Shown here: piece after piece, positions 52,501 through 59,850 of the stretch
Layout of the letters: each line of letters opens with the position of its first letter
Numbering within the stretch: the stretch's first letter is position 1
Assembly (NCBI GenBank): GCA_029204225.1
Contig: CM055110.1
Coordinates: 18,967,501 to 19,031,500 of the forward strand
From: Diphasiastrum complanatum
Taxonomy: Eukaryota > Streptophyta > Lycopodiopsida > Lycopodiales > Lycopodiaceae
Length of the DNA stretch: 64,000 bases
Direction of reading: 5' to 3'
The notes under the pieces: model-generated
What the model saw: the letters and a program-made list of their open reading frames with translations, nothing else
Told to the model about the DNA's origin: nothing
The model's database searches: none
Program-made: the position numbers and the translations under genes

Positions 52501-55500
52501 AAGCGCTTACCTTGGGCTTAATGCCGCTAAATGCCTCTTCTGGAGTCTTGCCTTCCACAGCTTTTGTTGGACTTCTATTCAACAGAAACATTGCTGTGTG
52601 CATTGCCTCGCCCCAAAAAGAGTTGGGCAACCCCTTTGCCTTGAGCATGCACCTTGCACACTCCACAATAGTTCGGTTCTTTCTCTCTGCTACGTCGTTT
52701 TGCTGAGGGGTATGAGGAGCTGTAAGCTGCCTTTTGATCCCATTGGCCTTGCAGAATTCCACAAATTCTGTCTTAATAAACTCTCCACCACCGTCTGACC
52801 TGAGCATCTTTATCTTCTTTCCTGAATGTTCTTCTACCAAAGCTTTGAAATGCAAGAAGTACTTGAATGCTTCAGATTTTAACTTCAAGAAATAAATCCA
52901 GATCTTGCGTGAGAAGTCATCAATAAAGGTCATAAAGTAATATGCCCCCCCTGCAGATTTTGTTTGGGTTGGCCCCCACAAATCTGAATGTATCAAGTCA
53001 AGTATGCCTGCTGCCCTGGTGGTGCTTTCCTTGGGAAAGTTATGTCTTTGCTGTTTTCCCATAGCGCAAGCCTCGCAAACTGAAGAGCTTGGCTTAACAA
53101 CTGGAAGGCCCTCCACCATATGATGCTGGTTCAACACCTGCATGCTTTGGTAGCCAAGATGTCCATACCTTTCATGCCACAACCTATCCACATCCCTTCC
53201 TTTTGCTGTATAAGCATGCTGACTAGGGATAGAAGTGTATAACCTGTATAGATTATCTTCCTGCAATCCTTTGGCCACAACCTTCATATTATCACTCGAG
53301 TCCAACACAAGACAAGAAGTCCCACATGGGTCCTTAACCTACTTGATTTACTTGCCTAATTAGCACAAGTGGGGTGTACTATGTACATAAATGTTTTACC
53401 CCCATGTCTTATGCACAACTTACAAGTTACAAGTATACAAGCCTTAAGGGGCAAAATAGGCATTTATTTCAACACGTGGTACCGTTCACTCCACGGTTCT
53501 TGGGACCCACGGTTCCAAGGACCGTGGGTTCCATGGTGGGATCCAATAACGACTTGTAAATCAACAAATGTCAAAATGAAGGCTCCAAGTGCCCAAACTA
53601 TAGTCTATTGTCAAATGATATAGGAGTGCGGGGCTTGAGGAGGTGCCAACAATATGCTTGTAAGTAGTGATCTCTAGACTTTACACACTTGTAGAGTGCC
53701 CAACTACAAGATCACTTCGTGAAGATAATTGAGAGCCTTCGACATTCAACTGAGTGACCAAAGTTGGACCCAAACTTGAAGCACCATCGGGGTTCCAAAC
53801 TTATCTTAGTAGCACCCTACTAAAAGGTCACTTGGTCTAACATAACTAACTGGGTGCCTTCAATATTCATGACCCAAAATTAAAACAGTGTGTAAAGGGT
53901 CCAAAGCAAACATATCTTCATAGTTATAACTTAAGGGGCCCTGAGTGTCAACACAGCAGAATATTACATGTTCTAGATGCATGAATTAACAATTTTAAAG
54001 TAAAGCATGGACTTCCTTTGGCCTAACATTTTATAGCACATGCAGATTGTGCATTTAGAACTTATTCTTCCTTAAAACTCTCCAGTAGTTAGGTTCTGGA
54101 GATGCCAATTACTTCGACAACTTACAACATAGCTCTATTGATTACCGCTATGATAAAACCCTTTTCAAGCAAAACCACTCGAGTTACACTATGTGTGCAC
54201 AGTGGCTTGTTTTGAAATAAATTTTAGGCTCTCTTTTTCATAAATTTTAAATTTGTGCTGATAACAAGTCAAAGCAAATGCCCCATAGAGGATTGTGAAG
54301 CAATATAGCTTTGATTGGAAGGTCAAAAGAAGATGATGCACGATTATGTTCAACAACCCAGCTTCAGAAAACTTACATCCATTGCAAGAAAAAAGAGTAC
54401 TGCTGCAGCAGCAAGGGCCAACGAAGGGTCATGCACGGGCAGAGTCACAACCGCGTCCAGCAAAGGCCTGGCCAACCTGTGAAACATTCAACAAGATGTG
54501 AATGAGCTTACACGTTTATAGATGTGCACTTATGCATTTATAGATGTGCAAAGCTCATTCTCTAGCAAATCCATGAAACGCATGCCAATATGTTATTTGC
54601 TTTTGTGCATGCTATGCATTTGGAATACAAAATAAAACCAGGTGACTGAAATGGATGGAGGTGGTAGATTCCTGAAATGACTGTCCAGAAAACTGTGCTC
54701 AAGGACACTGAAGAATAGTTGTGATGAAGCTTAACATACGTTATTAAAGGATTATGACAACAGTAGAGTTTTTAGTTCTCTTCGTCCTACAACTCAACTG
54801 CTCATGAAATTTAATTGATATAGTACTCGATGGCCTATCTGTTCCTCTATTGTCTTCGTTAGGCAACCTGCTTCTCCCTCAAAAAAATACAAGGAATATC
54901 TAGAAGCCATCAGATTAAGTCCCAAAAGTCGATAACTTCTTGTCAAGAAACAAATTTCAATATGCTTGCCTGTTTGCTACTGATGTACGAGTCTTTGATA
55001 TGAAGAGAAATAAGTATTGCCCTAGTCTAAACTGCAATATCTACTTCAAAATCACTCATGGAGATAGGAATCTAAGCCAGGCTGCCAGGCTCGAGTAAAA
55101 AGCACCGCACGCGGCACATACCCATGTGACCTGAGGAGTCTGCGCTGCTGCAAAGATCCACAAAGCGAAAGTATGGAAGACATGCTTGCCCGTTGAACTC
55201 TCAAAGGTTGTCCAGGCTTCAATCCATCCATTGCGAAATTTGCTTCATCAAAATGTTCCATCATTTCACCAGACTCCTGAGCCTCCATCAAAGTGGACGT
55301 TGGTGGCGCCAGAGGACCATACCTGCTGCCAAAATTCTCCACCCAGTCCAATCTAGGGTTTCCCATTTCAGCTTCCATACCAAAATTCTCAATCTCGCTC
55401 TTTGACCTTTTCATGCTCAGCTTGTCGTGCAATATTGAACTCTCGTCTCTTTTCTTTTGCCCTATAAAGCATGCCTCCTCATCTCTCTTTGTAAGAGGCT

Positions 55501-55795
55501 GTGAATTGGATTTATGTCTTGAAGAAGTAGCGGCTCCATGGTTAAAACTGCTTTCTACTCCTTGCTTCTTGCTATGATATGTATCGGGAGCCGAAGCAAA
55601 ATCGACTTGGGACCAGCAAGCCGAGTCCTGGGATGAAGGGTTTGTAAGAAATGGTGACTCTTGAGAACTGCTCCAAGGTGGATCTTGAGAGCTGGAATCC
55701 CTGAGATAACCTCCATCGTCACCTGTGGAATATGCCGAGTCACCTATGCCATTTCCGTGGCCCCTGCTACGCCGCTGATACGTTCTTATGATCAT
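21225..55795 (-). CDS. WAPL: WAPL cohesin-release factor (wings apart-like)
   Basis: Nuclear protein that with PDS5 opens the cohesin ring, and opposes the acetyltransferase CTF7/ECO1. Thirteen coding exons, in transcript order: 55795-55122, 54476-54377, 42843-42486, 42209-42097, 40309-40169, 38994-38911, 38602-38440, 38326-37668, 30606-30371, 27039-26874, 22395-22295, 21575-21494 and 21308-21225. All junctions use GT-AG and the total is 2961 nt, 986 residues, with no stop; Arabidopsis WAPL1 is similar in length. Plant-type start MIIRTYQRRSRG. A low-complexity Ser/Gln region precedes the WAPL domain, which begins near residue 168 (LMEAQESGEMMEHFDEANFA) and runs to the end through AICIRFLLKLL, VMENVTFLSEDNQ, NLTNNNPDGCRQVAACGGL, LLVAVLGVLVNLIEKD, AEDMIVEAYAALLLAFLS and SLVPVLERFV. 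A basic, Asp/Glu-rich stretch in exon 8 is the least conserved part. Exon 7's acceptor was chosen by frame, so its first residues are less certain. Introns of 11.5 kb (2) and 7.1 kb (8) are filled with transposable elements. Confidence 0.95.
24430..25175 (+). pseudogene. LINE reverse transcriptase fragment
   Basis: Shifted plus-strand frames give the palm and thumb of a LINE reverse transcriptase: an EDDVALG box near 24530 (usual form YADDxxL), HLDTLHFFCRALGLNMNVKK and SYTYLGVLFTGPQF, and then a thumb region rich in Arg and Leu. Fingers, endonuclease and ORF1 are missing upstream. The first residue of the usual YADD box is Asn-Glu here, so the active site is lost. It lies in WAPL intron 10, antisense to the gene. 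Confidence 0.8.
25176..25630 (+). pseudogene. LINE ORF1-like RNA-binding fragment plus 3' end
   Basis: A frame reading KLRDTKIYLDKELTFIQVQ, then ERKNARHEAIATGKQLIYRDG, resembles the C-terminal RNA-binding domain of LINE ORF1 proteins, and a close relative occurs at 34760-34860. After its stop at 25441 an untranslated region leads to the family's 3' signature (GGTCTTATATGCC, TATGGCATGGAAAAGACG, 25591-25623) and then to a (TC)n tail. ORF1 should precede ORF2, so the RT fragment to its left probably belongs to another copy or was rearranged. Confidence 0.65.
25631..25712. repeat. (TC)n(AC)n compound microsatellite, LINE tail
   Basis: TC dinucleotides to 25688 followed by AC dinucleotides to 25712. 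The tract begins directly after the LINE 3' signature GACGTTAATGAA, so the TC part is best read as its tail. Confidence 0.95.
27240..28420 (-). pseudogene. LINE ORF2 endonuclease and RT piece
   Basis: Minus-strand frames from about 28413 show an AP-endonuclease-like region: VCQVVGVEKGIIVAVCYFP, then SFDSVSDELMVFA, a GDFNSRHEADT-like stretch in another frame and, near 27600, a Ser-Asp-His motif typical of the C-terminal end of LINE endonucleases. Around 27420-27360 an IPFLLYVDDMVVIS block is a reverse-transcriptase catalytic box (YVDD). The distance between the two domains is far too short for an intact ORF2, so the fingers are deleted. The RT part ends in a short tandem duplication (27250-27385). 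Confidence 0.7.
28537..29000 (-). mobile_element. LINE 3' end with (TC)n tail
   Basis: On the minus strand the 3' signature (CACATACTTGACATGTACTT, then CATTAGTCTTATATGCCTTT and GACATTAATAAAGC, about 28650-28586) runs straight into TC repeats (GA on the plus strand, 28537-28585, with two AAA interruptions). The same signature ends the plus-strand copy at 36097-36168 and, in part, those at 25630 and 32842. The sequence around 28820-28900 resembles 46465-46540, another copy of the same family. Confidence 0.75.
31690..32770 (-). mobile_element. internally deleted LINE: ORF1, EN start, ORF2 C-terminus
   Basis: The minus strand reads a 5' UTR, an ATG at 32751 opening MAPRKRGGVN, a homopolymeric C/proline tract, a Ser/Pro-rich low-complexity region in shifting frames, and a helical end (EVDALRLEVQQLRYLDRG). 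It then enters the start of ORF2 (LRIGLWNCNNIHSSTAAGDL, then DIPLFIETHE, the endonuclease Asn and Glu blocks) and abruptly becomes the ORF2 C-terminal zinc-finger region (LGEVESEEHFLFRCPIYYEI). Several kilobases of endonuclease and reverse transcriptase are missing at that joint (about 31970), so the copy is non-autonomous. Confidence 0.75.
32696..32718. repeat. 23-base G homopolymer in LINE ORF1
   Basis: A pure G run, on the minus strand a C run that codes for proline just after the ORF1 start. The related copy at 40602-40613 has 12 C. Assembly or sequencing of such a run is error-prone. Confidence 0.95.
32824..33315 (-). mobile_element. LINE RT-N-terminus fused to 3' end, with TC tail
   Basis: On the minus strand, coding from about 33315 gives a LINE pre-RT segment (SKRFEDLLYSSSS) and the fingers region (SLPWCSNIVHTIHKSGDPMK, then PENYRTIMIGHIVAKIY), then jumps at about 32950 into the 3' signature (TGCCTTTTGGCATTAAAAGA, near 32860) and an interrupted TC tail (GA on the plus strand, 32824-32841). 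The rest of the reverse transcriptase is deleted. Directly beyond the tail begins the 5' end of the next LINE copy, in the same orientation. Confidence 0.75.
33316..34268 (-). pseudogene. Ty1/copia gag-protease relic
   Basis: From an ATG at 34266-34268 the reading is gag-like and broken by stops, with a readable piece at 33927-33682 (DELNAILLQEEMRRQN, then a lysine-rich tail). A zinc knuckle, NCFICGKSRHYAKKEC, follows near 33645-33600, with one residue too many before its last Cys. A protease block reads WFIDSRASKHMT where copia elements have D-S-G, so the catalytic Gly is Arg. The element is cut at about 33315 by the LINE 3' piece. Confidence 0.75.
34477..34580. repeat. 35-bp tandem repeat, about three copies
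   Basis: Units start at 34477, 34512 and 34547 with the shape CTGACAGYGAYCAGCCTCCAGC followed by RAACAACAGT. The third is incomplete. It lies just upstream of the copia gag start, so it may be part of that element's leader or LTR. Confidence 0.8.
34690..36195 (+). mobile_element. internally deleted LINE copy with TC tail
   Basis: Plus-strand reading: an ORF1 RNA-binding fragment (MDDDLTYIQVEERRNAFQEA, then RKRVIYRGG, 34759-34870), a jump into the ORF2 C-terminus (ERRICQLCSLGEAESEEHF, then FRCPVYYDNR, about 35110-35200), a 900-bp 3' region, and the 3' signature (ACTTCATTAGTCTTATATGC, then TTTTGGCATGGAAAAGACAT, 36118-36157) ending in TCTTTC/TC repeats (36166-36190). The 35220-35560 part contains TCGC- and CGAAAAA-rich sequence not seen in the other copies and may be an insertion. 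Confidence 0.75.
40444..41290 (+). mobile_element. LINE 5' end with ORF1 start, next to a TC tract
   Basis: A (TC)n tract at 40456-40501 is followed by a short leader and an ATG at 40573 that opens MAPRKRGGGN and a proline tract made of a 12-C run (40602-40613). This start is nearly the same as that at 32751 on the minus strand. The ATG frame soon stops, whereas the next frame stays open for over 350 bases (Pro, Ala, Ser and Ile rich, with repeated DPxPAxPESISI-like units), so a one-base slip in the C run has probably separated them. ORF2 is not found to the right; the copy is cut at about 41290 or earlier. It lies in WAPL intron 4, antisense to the gene. Confidence 0.65.
45289..45479. mobile_element. 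MITE-like hairpin with 87-nt arms
   Basis: Left arm 45289-45375 and right arm 45392-45479 are about 90 percent complementary, separated by a 16-base loop. The first 31 bases (starting ATTGGTACCCTCTATGTAG) match without error and the rest differ by a few substitutions and one or two indels. Nothing codes. A MITE or fold-back element is the simplest reading; no target-site duplication was verified. Confidence 0.8.
45690..46560 (-). mobile_element. LINE ORF2 C-terminal piece
   Basis: On the minus strand, near 45990-45890, a frame reads DKICQLCTMGKVEIEEHFVF, then a Cys and IYYEIRR. This is the same C-x2-C ... H ... C finger found at 31970 and 35130 in this window. 46465-46560 resembles the 28820-28900 region of another copy. 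The tail and the other domains are missing or unrecognisable. Confidence 0.6.
46740..48420 (+). other. broken coding-like stretch of unknown origin
   Basis: Several plus-strand frames (46739-47041, 47586-47864, 47871-48092, 48214-48408) lie close together and may be parts of one decayed gene or element. Readable pieces are leucine- and lysine-rich, with no motif I recognise. Could also be chance; treat as unassigned. Confidence 0.25.
48889..49187 (-). repeat. 3' LTR of the left copia element
   Basis: On the minus strand the segment begins TGTTGATAGCTG directly after the stop codon of the coding region and ends TGCCAACA, giving the short TGTTG/CAACA inverted ends of copia LTRs. No polypurine tract precedes it, which is odd and lowers the confidence. 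It includes palindromic GAACCGT/ACGGTTC motifs at 48923-48970. Confidence 0.5.
49188..50945 (-). mobile_element. Ty1/copia element, 5' truncated, RT deleted in part
   Basis: Minus-strand frames give the integrase C-terminal end (KKLDAKAVKCIFLGYDERAK, 50856-50647), a linker (50650-50363), reverse transcriptase and RNase H (50253-49528: FIVLYVDDLIITGSNE, then GSLIILTHTRHDISY, ADWAGNIDDKRSTSG) and the RNase H end (49478-49188: HARTKHIEIHYHIVREKIL, ADIFTKSLGR). In the RT, FEETFDADPNLYIL joins the usual start of the domain directly to the region before YVDD, so about 100 residues are missing there. The element stops at about 50945 inside the integrase, next to a T/A-rich sequence. It is therefore non-functional. 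Confidence 0.85.
51393..52118 (-). pseudogene. copia RNase H (RT deleted)
   Basis: A 241-residue frame with the copia RT/RNase H connection (LYRQLLGSLIYLTTTRPDIS, DSDWAGDRDDRKSTTGYTF) and the RNase H core (LSSTEAEYRAATKATCEAIW, QCDSQSCIQLAKNPVYHART-like) to the end motif IFTKALSREKFEKFRSMLG. The catalytic reverse transcriptase that should lie before it (with the YVDD box) is deleted, and the integrase frame joins it directly. It ends next to the polypurine tract and the LTR. Confidence 0.85.
52079..53308 (-). pseudogene. copia integrase (domain largely intact)
   Basis: A 409-residue frame starting close to the 5' LTR fragment. It shows the GAG-pre-integrase block (LWHERYGHLGYQSM) and the HHCC zinc site ending in CEACAMGKQQRHNF, and then the catalytic core: DLIHSDLWGP (first Asp), MLRSDGGGEFIKTEF (second Asp), and QQNDVAERKNRTIVECAR (Glu). 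QQN is usually followed by Gly; here it is Asp. The family-typical FLGYSEESKAYRLYD region follows, and then an acidic tail. A deletion at about 52130 moves it into RNase H. No upstream start of a polyprotein remains, so it is not expressed as the normal product. Confidence 0.85.
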
Positions 55796-56631
55796 GCTCT
55801 CTACTCACGGTGTATTTTGAGATTATATTTCTTGGAACAACTGCAAGGCACATCTATTAAACCAAACGACAAAAACACATTCTGCGAAAGCAAAAGGAAA
55901 TTTCTGTACCGAGACTGCTGGAAGTTCTCGAGCACAAACCCTAGTTTTCTGCCCAAATAAAAGCTCCCTGCTAAATATACAAATTGAAGCCGTTCTAATC
56001 GGCGGTCTACATGTGCAACCAAAACTTCTTACAGGAAACTGAGCTGCAATTTCCAAGTGAAGCTGCTAACGATCAGTACTTTTCATGGACTGAAGACATC
56101 CGTACTAAACGGAAAAGCTTCCCTAATTAGGGCTGTCAATCCAATCAGAACCTTTCACAAAAAACGAACACGAAAGACCTCACCACGGGAGGGCTCATCT
56201 GTTGAATACTGCAAACCAAAACTGTTCACTCATCGTCGTATGTCACCATGCAATCAATCTCGTCGTCACACCATGCGCTGATCACAGCTGCGAGAATCCC
56301 TAGCGATTTCTCACATGAAAAAGCTGATACAGAGAAACCAGAAAGGAAGAAGAAAAAAATGGTAGGTTAAAGGGTGGGCGGGTGAGGTTGACAACGATAC
56401 AGATGCTCTGAAGGCAGAAGAAGACATATCCGAAAGTGCAAAGGAAGCTTGGATGTTGCGATCAAGAGCTGGAATCCTTCATATCAGGCCACCCAAGAGC
56501 ATTTTGCTAAGAAAGGACCAATAACAAGAAGCAACCGAATAGCAAAAGTTCTTGCCACATTTACAAGCAAAAGTGATATATAGGGGGCAGAGCAACAATA
56601 AATGCAAAGGCATACTTGTCTAGTGAGCTTT

Positions 56632-56633
<2 letters not shown>
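55796..56633 (-). promoter_or_regulatory. WAPL 5' UTR and promoter region
   Basis: The sequence upstream of the WAPL start codon shows no coding gene on either strand. A CAG-like acceptor on the minus strand near 55880 (CGCAGAATGTG) could end a 5' UTR intron, but I cannot verify it. No clear TATA box was identified. Confidence 0.4.

Positions 56634-56635
<2 letters not shown>

Positions 56636-56680
<45 letters not shown>
56636..56680. repeat. (TC)n microsatellite
   Basis: A perfect TC run. It borders the tandem/inverted repeat array to its right, and no LINE 3' signature precedes it. Confidence 0.95.
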
Positions 56681-56681
<1 letters not shown>

Positions 56682-56685
56682 CAAC

Positions 56686-57064
56686 ACATTATGTGCCCCC
56701 GATTCGAACCCATCATGTACTCGTCGGTAATGGCCATTGGTCGACCCATTACCATGAATAATCTGTCTGGTCCCCGAGCAGCTCGTGGCCCATTATGTTC
56801 ACCCAAACCCATTATGTACTAGGTAATGGCCATTGGGAGGGCCATTACCATGAATAATCCGGTCCCGAGCAACAAATGGCCTCCGGTCCCCGAGCAGCTC
56901 GCGGCCGATTATGTGCCCCCAAACCCATTATGTACTAGGTAATGGCCATTGGGATGGCCATTACCATGAATAATCCGGTCCCCGAGCAGCGAGTGGCCTC
57001 GCGACTCGTTGCTCGGGGACCGGATTATTCATGGTAATGGCCCTCCCAATGGCCATTACCTACT
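56686..57064. repeat. tandem and inverted repeat array with 61-nt-arm hairpin
   Basis: Three direct units (56686-56790, 56791-56906, 56907-56998) share GTAATGGCCATTGG, GGCCATTACCATGAATAAT and GGTCCCCGAGCAGC. Each contains a palindrome made of GGTAATGGCC and GGCCATTACC. An inverted unit follows: left arm 56934-56994 and right arm 57004-57064 pair at 58 of 61 positions around a 9-base loop. It lies about 0.9-1.3 kb upstream of the WAPL start codon. Nothing codes. It could be a fold-back element or an inverted-repeat source of small RNA; the sequence does not tell which. Confidence 0.85.
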
Positions 57065-57609
57065 AATTGGTTTTCACCTGATCATTTTGCCGATTTTTTG
57101 TGTCGGGCATAGTTACATGGATCAATCATTTTTTTCGTAATTCTGTTACCACATAGGACAGCTATCTTGAAGTGAGCAAAGCCACGTGGCATTTCAAAAA
57201 AAAATTACGGGTGATCCTAGAATGTTTCGGCGAGTGTCTGTTGCTTGAGGGTGGTATTGTGTTTCTAGATGGCGTGGGCTCGTTCTAGAACTTTCGCGAG
57301 TGGAGTGTTTGTAGATCTTTCGCGTGCACCTTCTAGATCTTTCGATGGCTTGGAGGCAAGAACTTTCAATGGCTTGGAGGCATTTTGTTTGTAGATTTTC
57401 GACTTTGTGCTGCGTGAGTTGCTCTCATCCATGAATCAAGATGTAGCGCTTGCAGATTGTTCTTGTTAGATTGTGCTTGCCCCTGCCTGGAGTTCCTTGC
57501 TACGTGGAGTTCCTCGTGGAGTTTCTCTGCAACAATCTCAGTGTTGCACCTACCAAGGCCTCCATTGTGGATCGTTCACTACATTATCAGTGCAATGACC
57601 TCCAGCGCA

Positions 57610-57890
57610 CTCCAACAATGACCTCCAGTGCACTCCAAGCGGCTGCCTATAGCACCTCCATCGCTGCCTCTTCACTCCGTGCCTATGTCAAACCTGTTCC
57701 AGCTGCATATAACATTTCCATTGCTACCAATAGCACTCCAGGTGGTTAGCTCTTTACTCCATGCATGTACCAAACCTGCTCCAGCTGCCTATAGCATATC
57801 CATCGCTGCCTATAGCACTCCAGGTTGCTGCCTATAGTACCTCCATCGTTGCTTCTTTGCACCCTGTCTGTGCCAAATGTGCTCCAGGCT
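57610..57890. repeat. degenerate tandem repeat, about 70-80 bp unit
   Basis: Phrases such as CTGCCTATAGCACCTCCATC, AGCACTCCAGGTTG and ACCTGCTCCAGCTGCCTATA recur from 57640 to 57885 with variable spacing. The plus strand gives short Ala/Ser/Pro-rich frames, but these are by-products of the repeats and show no conserved protein. Confidence 0.7.
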
Positions 57891-57907
57891 AGAAGTTTGA
57901 CAGAAAA

Positions 57908-59600
57908 ATGTTTTTAGTTGCAAAAGTTGTGAAAAAAGATGAAACCAGGGATGAAGAAAGTATTGAAGAAGAAGAAGTGCATGCTCCCAAGCCAGTTCTA
58001 ATAAGTAGCTTTAAAGCACATACACAAACTGTTATTGTGAAAGTAGTACCAGATTAATGTGTTCCTTGAAGTGTCAGCAAGCAGATTTCCTACTTATTGA
58101 CTGATATTGCTTTGTGAGTTTTTAGATAGGCATTTCTGGTGGCACTTGTTCTTTGGATTCTGAAAGCCCTTGTGCTTGGAGGGTTTGTAGTTTGAGAGAG
58201 TTGTTTAGTTGTTTCTATAGTAGTTTTAGAAATGTGATTGTGTTTTTGTTTTGCTTTGTATTTGTTGGTTTGCATGTATCATTATGCAGCTGTCATTTCT
58301 CAGATGTTGGAGCTCACGTTGCAGCTTTCATTGGTCTTTTGAGTTGTGGATTATAGTCTTTGAATGGCTGCTACAAAGCACTCACCTTACATGCTTCCTT
58401 AGAGTCTTTCTGAGCCTTGTGATGTTCATGTGGAGGAAGATGAGGATGGCCTACAAGGTGTTGAAGATATTGAGATAGATACTAATCCTTCACGCATGTT
58501 TCTTGATGTAAATGCTAGTGATTTGGAGTTGGTAGATTACGGTGAAAGAAATCGTAGTCATGGTCCAGAAACGTGGTTTCGAAAATGATTTTCTACTTGG
58601 AGGATTGCCATTGAAAAAGATGACAATATACCTCCAGAAAAGCTTCCATTGGATGTTCTTGCAGAATATATGATTCCATTTCTTATCACTGAAGAAATTG
58701 AATGGCAATTACTATCCTAGTGCTAGGTACCGGATGTTTTAGTGCTTTGTTTTCATCCTTTTTGATTTTTGTTATTAGTTTCCTCTTTTGTGATATTTTT
58801 GTTTTTTTTTTGTAGTTTAGCTCACATGGGTCAATACTTTTGTTGTTGTAATTTTGTAATTGTATCAAGTGGTTTGCACCTTCTTATTCATGTTTTTTGT
58901 GTGTTTGTTTTAGGATTATTCAAGCAGGTGTATCTACTACAGTTGGAATGGCTATTACAGGTCATCATAATGAGAACTCCTATCGAAGATATGATCAATT
59001 TATGGAGATTCAAAAAATGGCTACAGTGAACATTATTGCTGAACATTTTAAGGATGGAAAAAGACACAAGTATGAGAATGTGATCAATGAGCTTGAAGGT
59101 GTTGATGTTCAGTGTGAGCTTATTGGGAGTGTTTCTAGATATTGTGGCAATTCGTCTGCAGAAAATTCAACTTCTGTTCGAGTTCAATTAAATGTCATTA
59201 TGAGTAATTTGAATGTTACTGAAGTTGTTGATGTAGGAGGTAAATCGAATGAGAATGTTTCGAAGTTGCAGGTGGATAGTATTACAAATCAGAAACAACA
59301 TTGTTGTTCTGGAAGACATTTTGTTGATTGTGATCATGCAGTGGGTGTGCAACAGATTGGTTCAACTAAAAACGTAGTTGCAACTTCTGTTTCTGAAATT
59401 GGATCCAAATGACCTTGTGAATACTGATGTTGATGAGCTTATTCAAGAATGGCCAGAGGCACGAAAAACTCTTGACTACTATCATATGGATTCTTGCGTA
59501 ACAAATAAGTTGGGCAACAATTTGGATACTTCGATAATTGTACTGTGAATATAAGTGTTGGTCCAGAATTTCTAAAGATGTTTTTCAAGAAGCAACAGAA
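57908..59600 (+). pseudogene. broken tyrosine-recombinase gene (Crypton-like signature)
   Basis: Pieces in order: an acidic 49-residue frame (57908-58057); an acidic exon-like frame from 58403 reading EPCDVHVEEDEDGLQGVEDI and ending in WFRK, then a TGA stop at 58587-58589, and continuing in frame (FSTWRIAIEKDDNIPPEKLP, then LAEYMIPFL) to 58719; then, after a possible intron ending TTGTTTTAG at 58913, a frame to 59412. That last part contains TGHHNENSYRRYDQ, in which the His is followed nine codons later by the Tyr (58963-58965 and 58990-58992), the spacing of the box II His and catalytic Tyr of tyrosine recombinases. WRIAIEKDDNIPPEKL resembles the start of a core-binding domain of the Crypton/ZMYM-type family. 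The catalytic Arg region is absent. A frameshift near 59405 moves into further acidic sequence. The family is inferred from few residues. Confidence 0.45.
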
Positions 59601-59772
59601 AACTGATTGAAACAATACTGAAAACTTGTATGTAGGGCTTTTTGTAATTCCATCGACTACTTTTGATTAGTCTTTTAGCTATTCAGACTTTTATGAAGTT
59701 GTAATTTTGTAATCAATTTTCACAAATTCTATTTTACATGATGTTACAAAAAGTTCTTCCTAAAATTGTTGT

Positions 59773-59775
<3 letters not shown>

Positions 59776-59845
<70 letters not shown>
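59776..59845. repeat. (TC)n microsatellite
   Basis: A perfect TC run of about 70 bases, ending CACACATGG. No LINE 3' signature precedes it. Confidence 0.95.

Positions 59846-59850
<5 letters not shown>

Larger units (their letters stand above)
51034..53474 (-). mobile_element. non-autonomous Ty1/copia element with target-site duplication
   Basis: CGTGG flanks both ends (51029-51033 and 53475-53479). The 3' LTR is 51034-51423, from TGTTGAAATAAATGCC to ...TTTGACA on the minus strand, with a polypurine tract (C run on the plus strand, 51424-51432) inside it. The 5' LTR is only 154 bases long (53321-53474) and reads identical to the matching part of the 3' LTR. The rest of the 5' LTR, the primer site, gag and protease are gone: the LTR fragment is followed directly by integrase. 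The identical repeats indicate a young insertion or gene conversion. Confidence 0.9.
42844..54376 (-). other. WAPL intron 2 (11.5 kb)
   Basis: The largest intron. In order on the plus strand: 42844-45240 without recognised genes; a hairpin element (45289-45479); a LINE 3' piece (45690-46500); 46740-48420 with several broken plus-strand frames of unknown origin, possibly a relic of a single element; a copia element (48889-50945); a second copia element with target-site duplication (51034-53474); and 53480-54376 without recognised genes. Confidence 0.85.
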
